Below, one piece after another: positions 35,949-44,553 of a stretch of DNA of 64,000 nucleotides (the stretch's first letter is position 1; each line of letters starts with the position of its first letter). The DNA is from Shewanella atlantica (GTDB lineage Bacteria; Pseudomonadota; Gammaproteobacteria; Enterobacterales; Shewanellaceae). The notes beneath the pieces are model-generated. The model was not told the DNA's origin, made no database searches, and saw only the letters and a list, made by a program, of their open reading frames with translations. The position numbers and the translations under genes are program-made. The stretch is taken from positions 1 through 64,000 of the forward strand of contig NZ_RXNV01000016.1 of NCBI RefSeq assembly GCF_003966265.1. Reading direction: 5' to 3'.

Positions 35949-36770
35949 ATGACATCAAGCTCGCCAACAAAATCTATGGTTAATGCCAAAGTCAGCTCCG
36001 TATCTAACGGAGATGTAGTGACTAAGATATTCATAATTGGCTTGCCTCGTACCGGGACTACGAGTGTGAGTGTAGCCTTGCTTGAACGGGGATATAAGGT
36101 GGCGCATCAGGCCTTTACTAAGCAGGCATTTGAGTTAGCAGATGTTATATCCGATGCCCCCTGTTTCAGTGATTACAGTCAGCTGGATAAGCTGTTTCCC
36201 GGGTCTAAGTTTGTCTATCTGGATCGCTCCATGGAGACTTGGGTACCATCGATGCAGATGTTGCTGAGTCGCATGTTGGTGCATCTGGATGATAAGACGG
36301 GGCGGTTTAACACTATCCTGAAGCGCAGCTTTAACCATAGCTTTGGAGTGAACCGGGTAGAAAACCCCATGGATAGTGAGCATCTTATTCAGAGTTACCA
36401 GGCCCACAAGCAGCAAGTTTTTGATTACTTTGAGGGGAGAGAGGAGCTGCTCAGTATCGATATTGGTGAATCCGGCAGCTTGTCTAGATTGTTGAACTTT
36501 TTAGAGTTAGATGCAGGCTCCAGCGATTCTGATACTTCAGCACGGAGCAGTTCTCATAAGAACTCTCCACATCAGAGTCTATCAAACCAGAGTTTTCCAC
36601 ATCTTAACTTTCCACATTTAAACTTTCCGCACCTGAATAGGGGCCGAAACGTTGCCAGCTGGGATGAGTATAAACATCCCAATAAGATCAGCGCCAATGC
36701 TGCGGGCCCCGAGAACCGCAAATACTTCGATTATAAATTAGCGAAACCTAGCCCAAAAGTGACGACATAA
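35949..36770 (+). CDS. Sulfotransferase-family protein with internal tandem repeat
   Basis: A P-loop-like sulfotransferase fold: IFIIGLPRTGTTSVSVALLERGYKV (about residues 27-51) is the 5'-phosphosulfate-binding loop for PAPS. The later KFVYLDRSMETWVPSM matches the segment that binds the 3'-phosphate. The region from about 190 to 235 is an unusual Ser/His/Asn-rich insert ending in three copies of a five-residue FPHLN unit, before RGRNVASWDEYKHPN. The acceptor substrate is unknown. Only 3 bases separate it from the helicase downstream, so the two are probably co-transcribed. Confidence 0.72.
   Translation: MTSSSPTKSMVNAKVSSVSNGDVVTKIFIIGLPRTGTTSVSVALLERGYKVAHQAFTKQAFELADVISDAPCFSDYSQLDKLFPGSKFVYLDRSMETWVPSMQMLLSRMLVHLDDKTGRFNTILKRSFNHSFGVNRVENPMDSEHLIQSYQAHKQQVFDYFEGREELLSIDIGESGSLSRLLNFLELDAGSSDSDTSARSSSHKNSPHQSLSNQSFPHLNFPHLNFPHLNRGRNVASWDEYKHPNKISANAAGPENRKYFDYKLAKPSPKVTT
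36594..36640 (+). repeat. 15-bp tandem repeat inside the sulfotransferase-like gene
   Basis: Three consecutive copies of a 15-base unit (TTTCCACATCTTAAC, TTTCCACATTTAAAC, TTTCCGCACCTGAAT) encode FPHLN three times. The length is a multiple of three, so the reading frame is kept. Confidence 0.8.
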
Positions 36771-36773
36771 CAG

Positions 36774-39404
36774 ATGACATTAGCTACCGATTCATTACCA
36801 GCTGGCTCTTTACCCATAGATAGTCTCTACGATGATTTCAAGTCGGCGATTAAAGATAACCATCTGGTGGTCGAGTCAGATACCGGATCGGGTAAGTCTA
36901 CCCGTTTACCGCTTTGGTGTGCAGAGAAGGAGCCCGATAACGGGAGAGCTAAGCGGGTATTGGTGGTGGAACCACGCAGAGTCGCTTGTTTGGCGCTCTC
37001 TTCATTTGTAGGTTCTCTGTTTAAAGACGCTGAGGGCTCTAACCATTCGAAAGTAGGCCATGCCATACGTTTCGATTCTACTGTGACGGCAGAGACTCAA
37101 ATAGCTTTCGTTACACCAGGTATTGCACTGCGTTGGTTGCAAGAAGATGGCTTAGCCAGTTTCGATACTGTGATTATCGATGAGTTCCACGAACGCCGCT
37201 GGGATACCGATCTCTTGTTGGCTATGCTGAAACAAAAGGCTTTGAGTTCATCCGGTTTAAGGTTGGTACTGACCTCCGCCACCATAGATGGGGAGCGACT
37301 AACTTCGTACCTTTCTACAAACACCGCTCAAGGCTGTACTACAAATACCGCTGAGGGCTCCTCTACAAATACCGCTCAGGGCTGTTTTCAAAACACCGCT
37401 CAAGGCTGTGAAAGCGACTTAAGCGCTAAACGTTTATATGCACAAGGGCGAAGGTTCCACGTGGAACTTAGATATCAGGCTAAAGAGAGTCATCATCTGC
37501 CGGATATTCGTGGAGTCGAGCAGGCTGTCAAAACCGCGGTGAGTCAGTTATTAACAGAAACAGGCGGCGATATTCTGGTGTTTCTGCCGGGTAAACGTGA
37601 GATACAAGCATGCTTACAGGCTTGCCAACCGCTTCAACGCGATGACAAGTGTAATGGGAGTGAGTTGGAGCTTTTAGCTTTGCATGGGGGAATATCCCCT
37701 ATGGAGCAGAAGAAGGTATTGATTGAGTCATCCCGCCAGCGAGTTATCTTTGCCACCAATGTTGCCGAAACATCTCTGACTATTCCCGGGGTCACCGCCG
37801 TGGTCGATTCAGGACTCGAGCGACGTACCCACCAGCGTAACGGACGTACCGTGTTGTCCTTGGTTCGAATTTCGAAAGCCAGCAGCGAGCAGAGAAAAGG
37901 CCGTGCGGGTCGAACTCAGGATGGGATCTGTATCCGTTTGTGGGGCAAGGGTGCCCCTCTGGAGGCTATAACGCCGCCGGAACTGCAACGTGAAGAGTTG
38001 GTGGAGCCTATGCTTGCGGCCGCCGGCTGTGGTTATCGCTTATCTGAGCTTAAGTTTGTCGATACCATCCCGGATAAGGCGTTAGCCATTGCCGAACAAA
38101 AACTATTGTCTATGGGCGCCATAGATGAGCAGGGGTTGATCACTAAGCATGGAAATAAGCTATCGCCGCTACCTATCGATACTCAATTTGCACATTTAAT
38201 CAGTGCCATGCCCGATGATGAATGCCGTGGCTTAATGGTGGATCTGGCGGCGGCATTGAGCGTGCCCCATCGGCTATTTAAATTGCCTGCATCGGAGCAG
38301 GATTTAAAAGACCTTAGTGAGTGGGAGCCTCTGGGTTGTGATGCTTTTACTTTGATCAAGTTAGTTCGTGAACCTCTGCCCGGGTTCATGAGTGAAAATG
38401 CGCTTGTTGATCTCAATGCACGTAAGGAAGCGCGCTTCCTGTCGAATCAAATTCGCTCTGCTCTGCAATTAGCTGGGCTCAATCATGCAGAACCTGTTGG
38501 GATTAAGCAGTCTGAGCTTCGTCAGCGCTGGTTGTTGTCAGTGATCAAGGCATTACCCGAGTTGGCATTTGTACGCCGTGAGAAACGAATTACGGCCTTA
38601 GGCAATGGTTACAGTGAAGTTCAAATTGGCCGCGATAGCCGTTTCTGTACTGAACTTAAAGATTTCAACGGCAAAGAGAGTGCGCTGGCTGCAGTGGTAT
38701 TTGATCAACATTCGATTGCGGGTAAAGGAAGTAAACAGACACTAAACCTGGCTAGTTGCATGGCACCGGTTTCGCTGAAGGAGTTACTGAATACCGACTT
38801 AGGTGAGGAGCGTTTGGCCGAAAACAGAGAGAAGGGAGCATCTCATAAGGTTGTGGTCGAAACGGTTTATGCCGGTCGGGTGATAGGTTCTCGTTTAAAG
38901 ACTGTCGAAGGCGAACAGGCTCTGGAGGCGATAGTGCGTAGTATCGGTCTAGGTCGTCAGTTTAAAGGGGTTGCGGCCAGATTGAATAACGATATAGCAG
39001 CATGGAATATCTGGTTAGCCTTAGGTAAAAACAAAGAGCAAGCGCCCACACCGGAGTTGAAGGCATTAGGTACAGAGCCTTTGGTATTCGAAAGCTATCT
39101 TTCGAATAAGTTATCCGAGCTTGGAGTCGAAAGCTTTGACGATCTTGAGCTTATTGAGGCCGAAGATCTTCTCTTTGAGGGGATCCCCGAGTGGGAGCGT
39201 GACGCATTTGATGCTATGTATCCTAGCCAGCTCTATTTGGCGGAATTGAAAGTTTCGGTGGAGTATCTACCTAAGCGAAAGTTGGTCACTTTGGTATATG
39301 CCAGTGGTTTGAGGAAGACGGGGCCCAAGCGGTGGGAGTTACCACGTTGGGTAGGTTGGAAGATCCAGTACCGTAAGGCCAGCCGTGTAGTGGACGTGAA
39401 ATAA
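36774..39404 (+). CDS. hrpB: HrpB-like DEAH-box helicase
   Basis: An ATP-dependent helicase of the DEAH/HrpA-HrpB group. Walker A is DTGSGKST (residues 36-43), the DEAH box reads DEFHERR (about 138-144), motif III SAT follows, and QRKGRAGRTQDG is motif VI. The C-terminal HrpB region ends LPRWVGWKIQYRKASR. The 876 residues fit the HrpB family (about 810-840) plus insertions. One insertion is four copies of an eight-residue NTAQGC-type unit (residues 182-213). A parS-like site lies inside the gene at 37453. In E. coli HrpB has no firmly established role. Confidence 0.87.
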   Translation: MTLATDSLPAGSLPIDSLYDDFKSAIKDNHLVVESDTGSGKSTRLPLWCAEKEPDNGRAKRVLVVEPRRVACLALSSFVGSLFKDAEGSNHSKVGHAIRFDSTVTAETQIAFVTPGIALRWLQEDGLASFDTVIIDEFHERRWDTDLLLAMLKQKALSSSGLRLVLTSATIDGERLTSYLSTNTAQGCTTNTAEGSSTNTAQGCFQNTAQGCESDLSAKRLYAQGRRFHVELRYQAKESHHLPDIRGVEQAVKTAVSQLLTETGGDILVFLPGKREIQACLQACQPLQRDDKCNGSELELLALHGGISPMEQKKVLIESSRQRVIFATNVAETSLTIPGVTAVVDSGLERRTHQRNGRTVLSLVRISKASSEQRKGRAGRTQDGICIRLWGKGAPLEAITPPELQREELVEPMLAAAGCGYRLSELKFVDTIPDKALAIAEQKLLSMGAIDEQGLITKHGNKLSPLPIDTQFAHLISAMPDDECRGLMVDLAAALSVPHRLFKLPASEQDLKDLSEWEPLGCDAFTLIKLVREPLPGFMSENALVDLNARKEARFLSNQIRSALQLAGLNHAEPVGIKQSELRQRWLLSVIKALPELAFVRREKRITALGNGYSEVQIGRDSRFCTELKDFNGKESALAAVVFDQHSIAGKGSKQTLNLASCMAPVSLKELLNTDLGEERLAENREKGASHKVVVETVYAGRVIGSRLKTVEGEQALEAIVRSIGLGRQFKGVAARLNNDIAAWNIWLALGKNKEQAPTPELKALGTEPLVFESYLSNKLSELGVESFDDLELIEAEDLLFEGIPEWERDAFDAMYPSQLYLAELKVSVEYLPKRKLVTLVYASGLRKTGPKRWELPRWVGWKIQYRKASRVVDVK
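37317..37412 (+). repeat. 24-bp tandem repeat inside the HrpB-like gene
   Basis: Four tandem 24-base units start at 37317, 37341, 37365 and 37389, each close to ACAAATACCGCTCAGGGCTG plus four variable bases. They are in frame (8 residues each) and lie between helicase motif III and the region after it. Confidence 0.85.
37453..37468. promoter_or_regulatory. parS: parS-like site 2
   Basis: The perfect 14-bp palindrome GTTCCACGTGGAAC lies inside the HrpB-like gene, where it is read as Phe-His-Val-Glu. It is about 13.3 kb from oriC. Confidence 0.8.
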
Positions 39405-40100
39405 ATGGTTAGGGGTTACCGCACCGGCTAGGCTGGATGGTTTTTGTACTGTTACAGCTGACTAATTCAGTATAAAAAACGGTGCCATTGAGAGTGCTGC
39501 GATCTTTTACAGTACGAATAACTATTTTTATCAATTTTTTTGCGTATAACTTTTCTGCAGGCTGAAATTATATTTATTATTGGCATTGTTTTTTCAAATG
39601 CATTACCCACAATAAATACTTTTAAAACAAACTATTACAAAAAGATCTAAACAGTGAGCCAGATCTTTATCTGGCTATCATTTGCTTGTTGATATACCTG
39701 TTGATTATTTTGATCCGGATCATTGTATTTTGTGCGTTAGCGGTGCCACAGGGATCTTTTTATGATCTTAAAAATTTGATCTGCCTTTACCGCCTAAAAG
39801 ACTCATCTCAAGCCCTATCTCAAAAGCTATCTCAAGAGCTATGTTTCATTAATACTTGCCAGCGTAAAAATATGATCGTTCAGAGAGAATCGTTACGCTT
39901 TCGTCATCCTGAATATATTTCAGGATCCAGCTTTAGCTAAGTGGACAGATTCAGCACTGTAAAAGCGGGATCTCGAACATTACAGTGCTGGAACGACTGG
40001 AGGAGGTTAAAGATCCTAAAAGCCAGGATCTTTAATAGCGCAGCGTCGTCTCAGTTTGAACAGGGCGAAGCCCGTCGAATAGCGAAGCGTCGCCTTTGCC
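39405..40100. other. Structured intergenic region downstream of the HrpB-like gene and mnmE
   Basis: With the repeats to its right this is the longest gene-free stretch, 845 bases. Three successive hairpins are evident: ATCCTGAA/TTCAGGAT (39906-39926), CAGCACTGTAA/TTACAGTGCTG (39952-39990, 11-bp perfect) and TTAAAGATCCT/AGGATCTTTAA (40007-40035, 11-bp perfect). None is followed by a clear T run. An 84-codon frame at 39686 runs into the first hairpin and is not credible as a gene. Confidence 0.6.
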
Positions 40101-40128
40101 CTCGCTTCTAGAACCTAGAATCTTCTAA
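40101..40128. repeat. 7-bp-phased CTCG/CTAG repeat
   Basis: Four adjacent heptamers, CTCGCTT, CTAGAAC, CTAGAAT and CTTCTAA, begin at 40101, 40108, 40115 and 40122. They end just before the duplicated mnmE end. Confidence 0.55.
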
Positions 40129-40130
40129 AG

Positions 40131-40203
40131 ACTATTTCCCAATACAGAAACTACTGAAGATCTTTCCAAGAAGATCATCTGAGGTGAACTTTCCGGTTAT
40201 TTC
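40131..40203 (-). pseudogene. Duplicated 3' end of mnmE (fragment)
   Basis: These 73 bases are identical to the last 73 bases of mnmE at 40249-40321, including the stop codon. Read leftward they encode the final 23 or so residues (EITGKFTSDDLL...FCIGK). The copy is 118 bp downstream of the real gene end, with an imperfect hairpin between (ATGAGG-CATCTG / CAGATG-CCTCAT). It has no start signal of its own. Confidence 0.9.
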
Positions 40204-40249
40204 CGGGGGCATTGCATGAGGGCATCTGAAAAGCAGATGGCCTCATTAA

Positions 40250-41611
40250 CTATTTCCCAATACAGAAACTACTGAAGATCTTTCCAAGAAGATCATCTGA
40301 GGTGAACTTTCCGGTTATTTCGGAGAGCGCCATCTGCGTCATACGCAGCTCTTCGGCCAGCAGTTCACCGGCTTGATACACTTCCAACTGTTCTTTACCT
40401 ATCATCAGGTGGCTGGTGGCTAACTCTAAGGCCTCTAAATGGCGACGTCGTGCGATAAAGCCACCTTCAAGGTTACTCTGGTAGCCCATCAGGGATTTCA
40501 GGTGCTGCTGTAACTCCTCGACGCCTAAACCTGTTTTGGCCGATATTCTAAATACATTGTGGCCATGGTCTTGGGTGACAGTGAGTGCTTCACCCGTGAT
40601 ATCGGCCTTGTTACGAACAACGGTGACGCCTAATTTCTTAGGTAGACGGTCGATAAAGTCGGGCCAGATTTCATGGGGGTCGACTGCATCTGTGGTGGTG
40701 CCATCGACCATAAATAAAACCTGATCGGCGGTTTCTATTTCGGCCCATGCGCGCTCAATGCCTATCTGTTCGACTGTGTCTGCCGTGTCTCTGAGTCCCG
40801 CGGTATCGATAATGTGCAATGGCATACCATCGAGATGGATATGTTCACGTAGTACGTCTCGGGTGGTGCCTGCTATCTCGGTGACAATCGCCGACTCTTT
40901 ACCTGCCAGTGCGTTCAACAGGCTGGATTTACCGGCGTTAGGGCGCCCGGCAATCACCACTTTCATCCCTTCACGGATAATGGCACCTTGCTTAGCACTG
41001 GCCTGAACTGAGTCCAGCTTAGTGATGATGCGATAAAGTGAGCCTGCAATTTTTCCATCGGAGAGGAAGTCCACCTCTTCGTCGGGGAAATCGATAGCCG
41101 CCTCGACGTATAGACGCAAGTTAGTGACCTGATCGACAAGTTCATGTACCTGAGTCGAGAATTCACCTTGCAGCGAGTTCAGGGCGCTTTTAGCGGCTTG
41201 TTCGCTGGTGGCATCGATCAGATCGGCAATGGCTTCGGCCTGAGTCAGGTCAAGCTTGTCGTTCATGAAAGCCTGTTCACTGAATTCACCGGGTTTGGCG
41301 ATACGTATCCCTTCAACTTCCATCACGCGTTTTATCAACATATCGAGGACTATCTGGCCACCATGACCCTGAAGCTCGAGTACGTCTTCTCCGGTAAAGG
41401 AGTTGGGTCCCTGGAAGTAGAGGGCAATTCCCTGATCGATGACTTCGCCTTCACCATCTTTAAAGTCACAGTAATCGGCATAACGGGTCTTTGGAATGTG
41501 TCCAAGGACGGCCATCGCTACTTCGCTGGCCTGTTCGCCTGAGATACGAATGATACCTACACCACCACGCCCTGGAGCGGTTGCTTGTGCCACGATAGTA
41601 TCTGTTGTCAT
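40250..41611 (-). CDS. mnmE: tRNA modification GTPase MnmE (TrmE)
   Basis: With MnmG it modifies the wobble uridine of certain tRNAs. The N-terminal tetrahydrofolate-binding domain starts DTIVAQATAPGRGGVGIIRISG. The G domain is inserted in a helical domain: GRPNAGKSSLLNAL (G1), DTAGLRDT (G3) and RNKAD (G4). The essential C-terminal FCIGK motif is intact. The 453 residues are normal. The 3' end lies next to a 73-bp duplicate of itself. Confidence 0.97.
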   Translation of the reverse strand: MTTDTIVAQATAPGRGGVGIIRISGEQASEVAMAVLGHIPKTRYADYCDFKDGEGEVIDQGIALYFQGPNSFTGEDVLELQGHGGQIVLDMLIKRVMEVEGIRIAKPGEFSEQAFMNDKLDLTQAEAIADLIDATSEQAAKSALNSLQGEFSTQVHELVDQVTNLRLYVEAAIDFPDEEVDFLSDGKIAGSLYRIITKLDSVQASAKQGAIIREGMKVVIAGRPNAGKSSLLNALAGKESAIVTEIAGTTRDVLREHIHLDGMPLHIIDTAGLRDTADTVEQIGIERAWAEIETADQVLFMVDGTTTDAVDPHEIWPDFIDRLPKKLGVTVVRNKADITGEALTVTQDHGHNVFRISAKTGLGVEELQQHLKSLMGYQSNLEGGFIARRRHLEALELATSHLMIGKEQLEVYQAGELLAEELRMTQMALSEITGKFTSDDLLGKIFSSFCIGK

Positions 41612-41687
41612 TACTGTGTTTCCTAGTTTGATATGGAAATTAAAAATGGAGAGTTAAATTATAAAATCGGTCTCTCATATAAAGCAA

Positions 41688-41718
41688 AAAGCGGTTAATA
41701 CTGAGTATCAACCGCTTT
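41688..41718 (-). terminator. Intrinsic terminator after yidC
   Basis: A perfect 9-bp stem AAAGCGGTT/AACCGCTTT has a 13-base loop. The leftward transcript continues with five U. It lies 20 bases past the yidC stop and separates it from mnmE. Confidence 0.8.
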
Positions 41719-41738
41719 CTTTTATTGGATACTAAGGA

Positions 41739-43373
41739 TTATTTTAACCCTTTTTTCTCCAGACCGGCATAGATGATCTTCTGCTGCGTGATAGCAACTA
41801 AGTTACCGACTAACCAGTAAAGTACCAGACCTGCAGGGAACCATAGGAAGAACACGGTAAATACTACCGGCATCCACTGCATCATCTTCTGTTGCATTGG
41901 ATCCATCGTCGGTGCCATTGGCTGCATCTTCTGCATAACGAACATCGAGATACCCATCAGGATTGGCATTACATAGTAAGGATCTTGTACCGAAAGGTCG
42001 GTGATCCAAAGCATGAATGGTGCATGACGTAGCTCAACACTCTCCAGCAGTACCCAGTATAGGGCGATGAAGATAGGCATCTGTAGCAAGATAGGAAGAC
42101 AACCACCCATTGGGTTTACCTTCTCTTTCTTGTACAGCTCCATCATAGCCTGACCCATCTTCTGACGGTCATCACCGAAGCGCTCTTTCATCTCAGCAAG
42201 CTTAGGTTGCAGATTACGCATCTTAGCCATTGAGGTGTACTGAGCTTTCGTTAGCGGGTACAACATACCACGCACGGTTAGCGTGATAAGAATAATTGCG
42301 ATACCCCAGTTAGTTACTAATGATTGGAAGAACATAAGTAACTTGTAGATAGGTACGGCTAACCACCAAAGGAAACCATAATCGACAACCAGGTTAAGTG
42401 ATTCAGAGATGGCCGACAGGGCTTCTTGATTCTTAGGACCAACATAAAACTCAGAGTTGATCGTTTGAGTTGCACCCGGCGCGACATCATAGATTGCACC
42501 ACGGAAACCGATATTGGCTTGTCCACCTGCACTTATGCTGGAGAAGATGATGTTTTGATCGTTGGCTGGTGGCACCCAGGCAGAAACAAAGTAGTGTTGA
42601 AGCATTGCAGCCCAACCACCTAATGTTTTCTCATCCAGATTCTTATCAGCCATATCATCGAAGCTGTACTTCTCGTAGCGGGTATTGGCAGTAGAGAAAG
42701 CGGCACCACGGTAAGTTGGCATCATCATGCTGCTTTCGCTCTGCTTGATGCTGTGCTTAATCTGACCGTACATCTGCACTTGCAGCTGTTGGTCAGTCGT
42801 GTTGTCGATGACATAGTCGACATCCACTTTAAATTGACCACGATGGAAGACAAACATCTTAGTGTAAGCCACACCATTATCGGCAACGAAAGTAAGCGGA
42901 ACTTCTAAGGTATCCTGGCCAGAGGCTAAGGTGTATTGACGTGAAGCACTGTCGAAGTGTGCACGGCCCTTAGAGCTGCTGTCGATACCGTTACGACCGA
43001 TAAGACCACTTTGAGCAATGTAGTTTATATCTTTCGTTTGCTCTAAAAGAACAAAAGGCTCGTCTTTATCCAGCTCAAGTTTGTGTTCAACGAGTGCAGA
43101 ATAAACGATATCACCACCGATAGGGTTAATCTTAATGATTAACTGATCGGTGTTCACTGTGATGAGTTCTTTAGAAGCAACAACTGCAGCAGGAAGTGCT
43201 GAGTCGGCATCCGGAACGTCAGAGCTGTGAGAATCTGCAGTAGACGAAGACGGAATAACTGATGAAGATTCAGTCACTACCGGTTGTGGGGCTTGATCAA
43301 CCTGCCACTGTTGCCATAGCAAAAAGCTGACAAAAAGCAGACCGATAAGCAGTATATTACGTTGAGATTCCAT
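41739..43373 (-). CDS. yidC: Membrane protein insertase YidC
   Basis: Inserts and folds inner-membrane proteins, alone or with SecYEG. It shows the N-terminal membrane helix (NILLIGLLFVSFLLWQQWQ), a large periplasmic domain (about residues 60-340), and five C-terminal helices with WGIAIILITLTVRGMLYPL and GGCLPILLQMPIFIALYWVLL. The 544 residues are normal. It starts 3 bases after the yidD stop in the rpmH-rnpA-yidD-yidC cluster. Confidence 0.97.
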   Translation of the reverse strand: MESQRNILLIGLLFVSFLLWQQWQVDQAPQPVVTESSSVIPSSSTADSHSSDVPDADSALPAAVVASKELITVNTDQLIIKINPIGGDIVYSALVEHKLELDKDEPFVLLEQTKDINYIAQSGLIGRNGIDSSSKGRAHFDSASRQYTLASGQDTLEVPLTFVADNGVAYTKMFVFHRGQFKVDVDYVIDNTTDQQLQVQMYGQIKHSIKQSESSMMMPTYRGAAFSTANTRYEKYSFDDMADKNLDEKTLGGWAAMLQHYFVSAWVPPANDQNIIFSSISAGGQANIGFRGAIYDVAPGATQTINSEFYVGPKNQEALSAISESLNLVVDYGFLWWLAVPIYKLLMFFQSLVTNWGIAIILITLTVRGMLYPLTKAQYTSMAKMRNLQPKLAEMKERFGDDRQKMGQAMMELYKKEKVNPMGGCLPILLQMPIFIALYWVLLESVELRHAPFMLWITDLSVQDPYYVMPILMGISMFVMQKMQPMAPTMDPMQQKMMQWMPVVFTVFFLWFPAGLVLYWLVGNLVAITQQKIIYAGLEKKGLK

Positions 43374-43376
43374 AGC

Positions 43377-43634
43377 CTATTTATTACACCTGTGTTTTTT
43401 TTGGGGGACGGGGTCGATTCCGCCCGGATGTAAAGGGTGACATTTTAATATGCGTCTTGCTGCAAGCCAACTGCCTTTTGCAAATCCGTGCAAACGAATT
43501 GCTTCAATTGCGTATGTGGAACAAGTTGGATGAAAGCGGCACTTATTAGCCCCTAAAAAGGGGCTGATGAAGACTTGGTAGCCACGAATTAACGTGGTCG
43601 CTAGCCATTGTAACGGCGATTGAGTTTTCGCCAT
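43377..43634 (-). CDS. yidD: Membrane protein insertion efficiency factor YidD
   Basis: A small membrane-associated protein that assists YidC-dependent insertion. The pattern RGYQVFISPFLGANKCRFHPTCS and ILKCHPLHPGGIDPVP is diagnostic. The 85 residues are normal. Its 5' end overlaps rnpA by 34 bases, an arrangement seen in many bacteria. Confidence 0.95.
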   Translation of the reverse strand: MAKTQSPLQWLATTLIRGYQVFISPFLGANKCRFHPTCSTYAIEAIRLHGFAKGSWLAARRILKCHPLHPGGIDPVPQKKHRCNK

Positions 43635-43963
43635 AGCTTTTCTACCAATTTATGGAGATCTGTATTTTCCATCTCTACCACGCCATTTCTGACGAGTACG
43701 ACTATATCGATAGGAGGCAGTTCGTGCTGATGCAAACGAAAGTTATCTCTGATGATACGTTTAATTCTGTTTCGCTGATGGGCTTTCTTTACAAAACGCT
43801 TAGCAACAGTCAATCCTAAACGAGGATGTTGTTCAGAGTTAGGAATAGCAAGTAAGGTTATTTCAGCCGAAGAAGCTTTGATGGGTTTTGTGAATACAGA
43901 TTTGAATTGCGCGGGAGTTAACAAACGTAACTCCCGCGTAAAGGTGTAGCTAGTCACTTGCAT
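43601..43963 (-). CDS. rnpA: Ribonuclease P protein component
   Basis: Protein subunit of RNase P that helps the catalytic RNA process tRNA 5' ends. FTRELRLLTPAQFKSVF starts the fold, and RNRIKRIIRDNFR (about residues 65-77) is the signature. The 120 residues are normal. It begins 8 bases after the rpmH stop. Confidence 0.96.
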   Translation of the reverse strand: MQVTSYTFTRELRLLTPAQFKSVFTKPIKASSAEITLLAIPNSEQHPRLGLTVAKRFVKKAHQRNRIKRIIRDNFRLHQHELPPIDIVVLVRNGVVEMENTDLHKLVEKLWRKLNRRYNG

Positions 43964-43971
43964 TTCTACGA

Positions 43972-44109
43972 TTAAGCAGAAAGACGAGCGCGACCCTTGG
44001 CACGACGACGAGCTAGGACCTTGCGGCCTCCAACTGTAGCCATACGAGCGCGGAATCCGTGAGAACGCTTACGCTTTAGGGTGCTTGGTTGAAAAGTACG
44101 TTTACTCAT
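43972..44109 (-). CDS. rpmH: 50S ribosomal protein L34
   Basis: A 45-residue, very basic protein: MSKRTFQPSTLKRKRSHGFR at the N terminus, and a tail ending GRARLSA. Length and sequence are as expected for L34. It is the first gene of the rpmH-rnpA-yidD-yidC cluster and is divergent from dnaA. Confidence 0.97.
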   Translation of the reverse strand: MSKRTFQPSTLKRKRSHGFRARMATVGGRKVLARRRAKGRARLSA

Positions 44110-44184
44110 TGTGGCAATCCGTCTTTGTGTTAGTTAACAAACCTTACCATCAGAAAATTGAGGCAAGGGCAAAAAAGAGGCCGA

Positions 44185-44213
44185 ATTGTAATCACTTTAG
44201 CTTTGCCCGTCAA
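44185..44213 (-). promoter_or_regulatory. rpmH promoter
   Basis: On the minus strand a -35 TTGACG (44208-44213) and a -10 TACAAT (44185-44190) have an optimal 17-bp spacer, about 75 bases before the rpmH start. Confidence 0.7.
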
Positions 44214-44553
44214 CAAGCAAACGCACCAAGTGTTAAAATTCTGGCCAATTAATTCTATCTCAGGTTATCCAAAGGCACCATAATATGTGGATAACTCTGT
44301 GTATGACCACTACATCTTGTGGATCCAGTGATCTTAAACCTGATCTGAACCGTTTAATTATAGATCGATCCGGATCGCTTAATAAAGCTGGATTTGCTGC
44401 TTTTTGAAAATAATCGGATCGCAGTCGATCCTTTTGGATCGATATAAGCTATGAAAGATGATCTATCTGGGGATAAAACTATTATAAGGATAGCGATCAT
44501 CGTGATCTCACTATAGAATAGCTCTCTTTGTGTGATCTTTTGGGGATAAGTAC
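44214..44553 (+). promoter_or_regulatory. dnaA upstream region with DnaA boxes and clustered GATC sites
   Basis: With the rpmH promoter this is the 444-base rpmH-dnaA gap. An exact DnaA box TGTGGATAA lies at 44286-44294, a weaker TGTGGATCC at 44318-44326, and two TGGGGATAA variants near 44468 and 44541. I count 13 GATC sites between 44321 and 44545. This suggests autoregulation of dnaA by DnaA and by Dam/SeqA, as in E. coli. Confidence 0.7.

Noticed and set aside
39686..39940. An 84-codon rightward frame with a hydrophobic N terminus
   Set aside because: Its last third is encoded by the hairpin repeat at 39906-39926, it lacks a start signal, and the composition is that of intergenic DNA.
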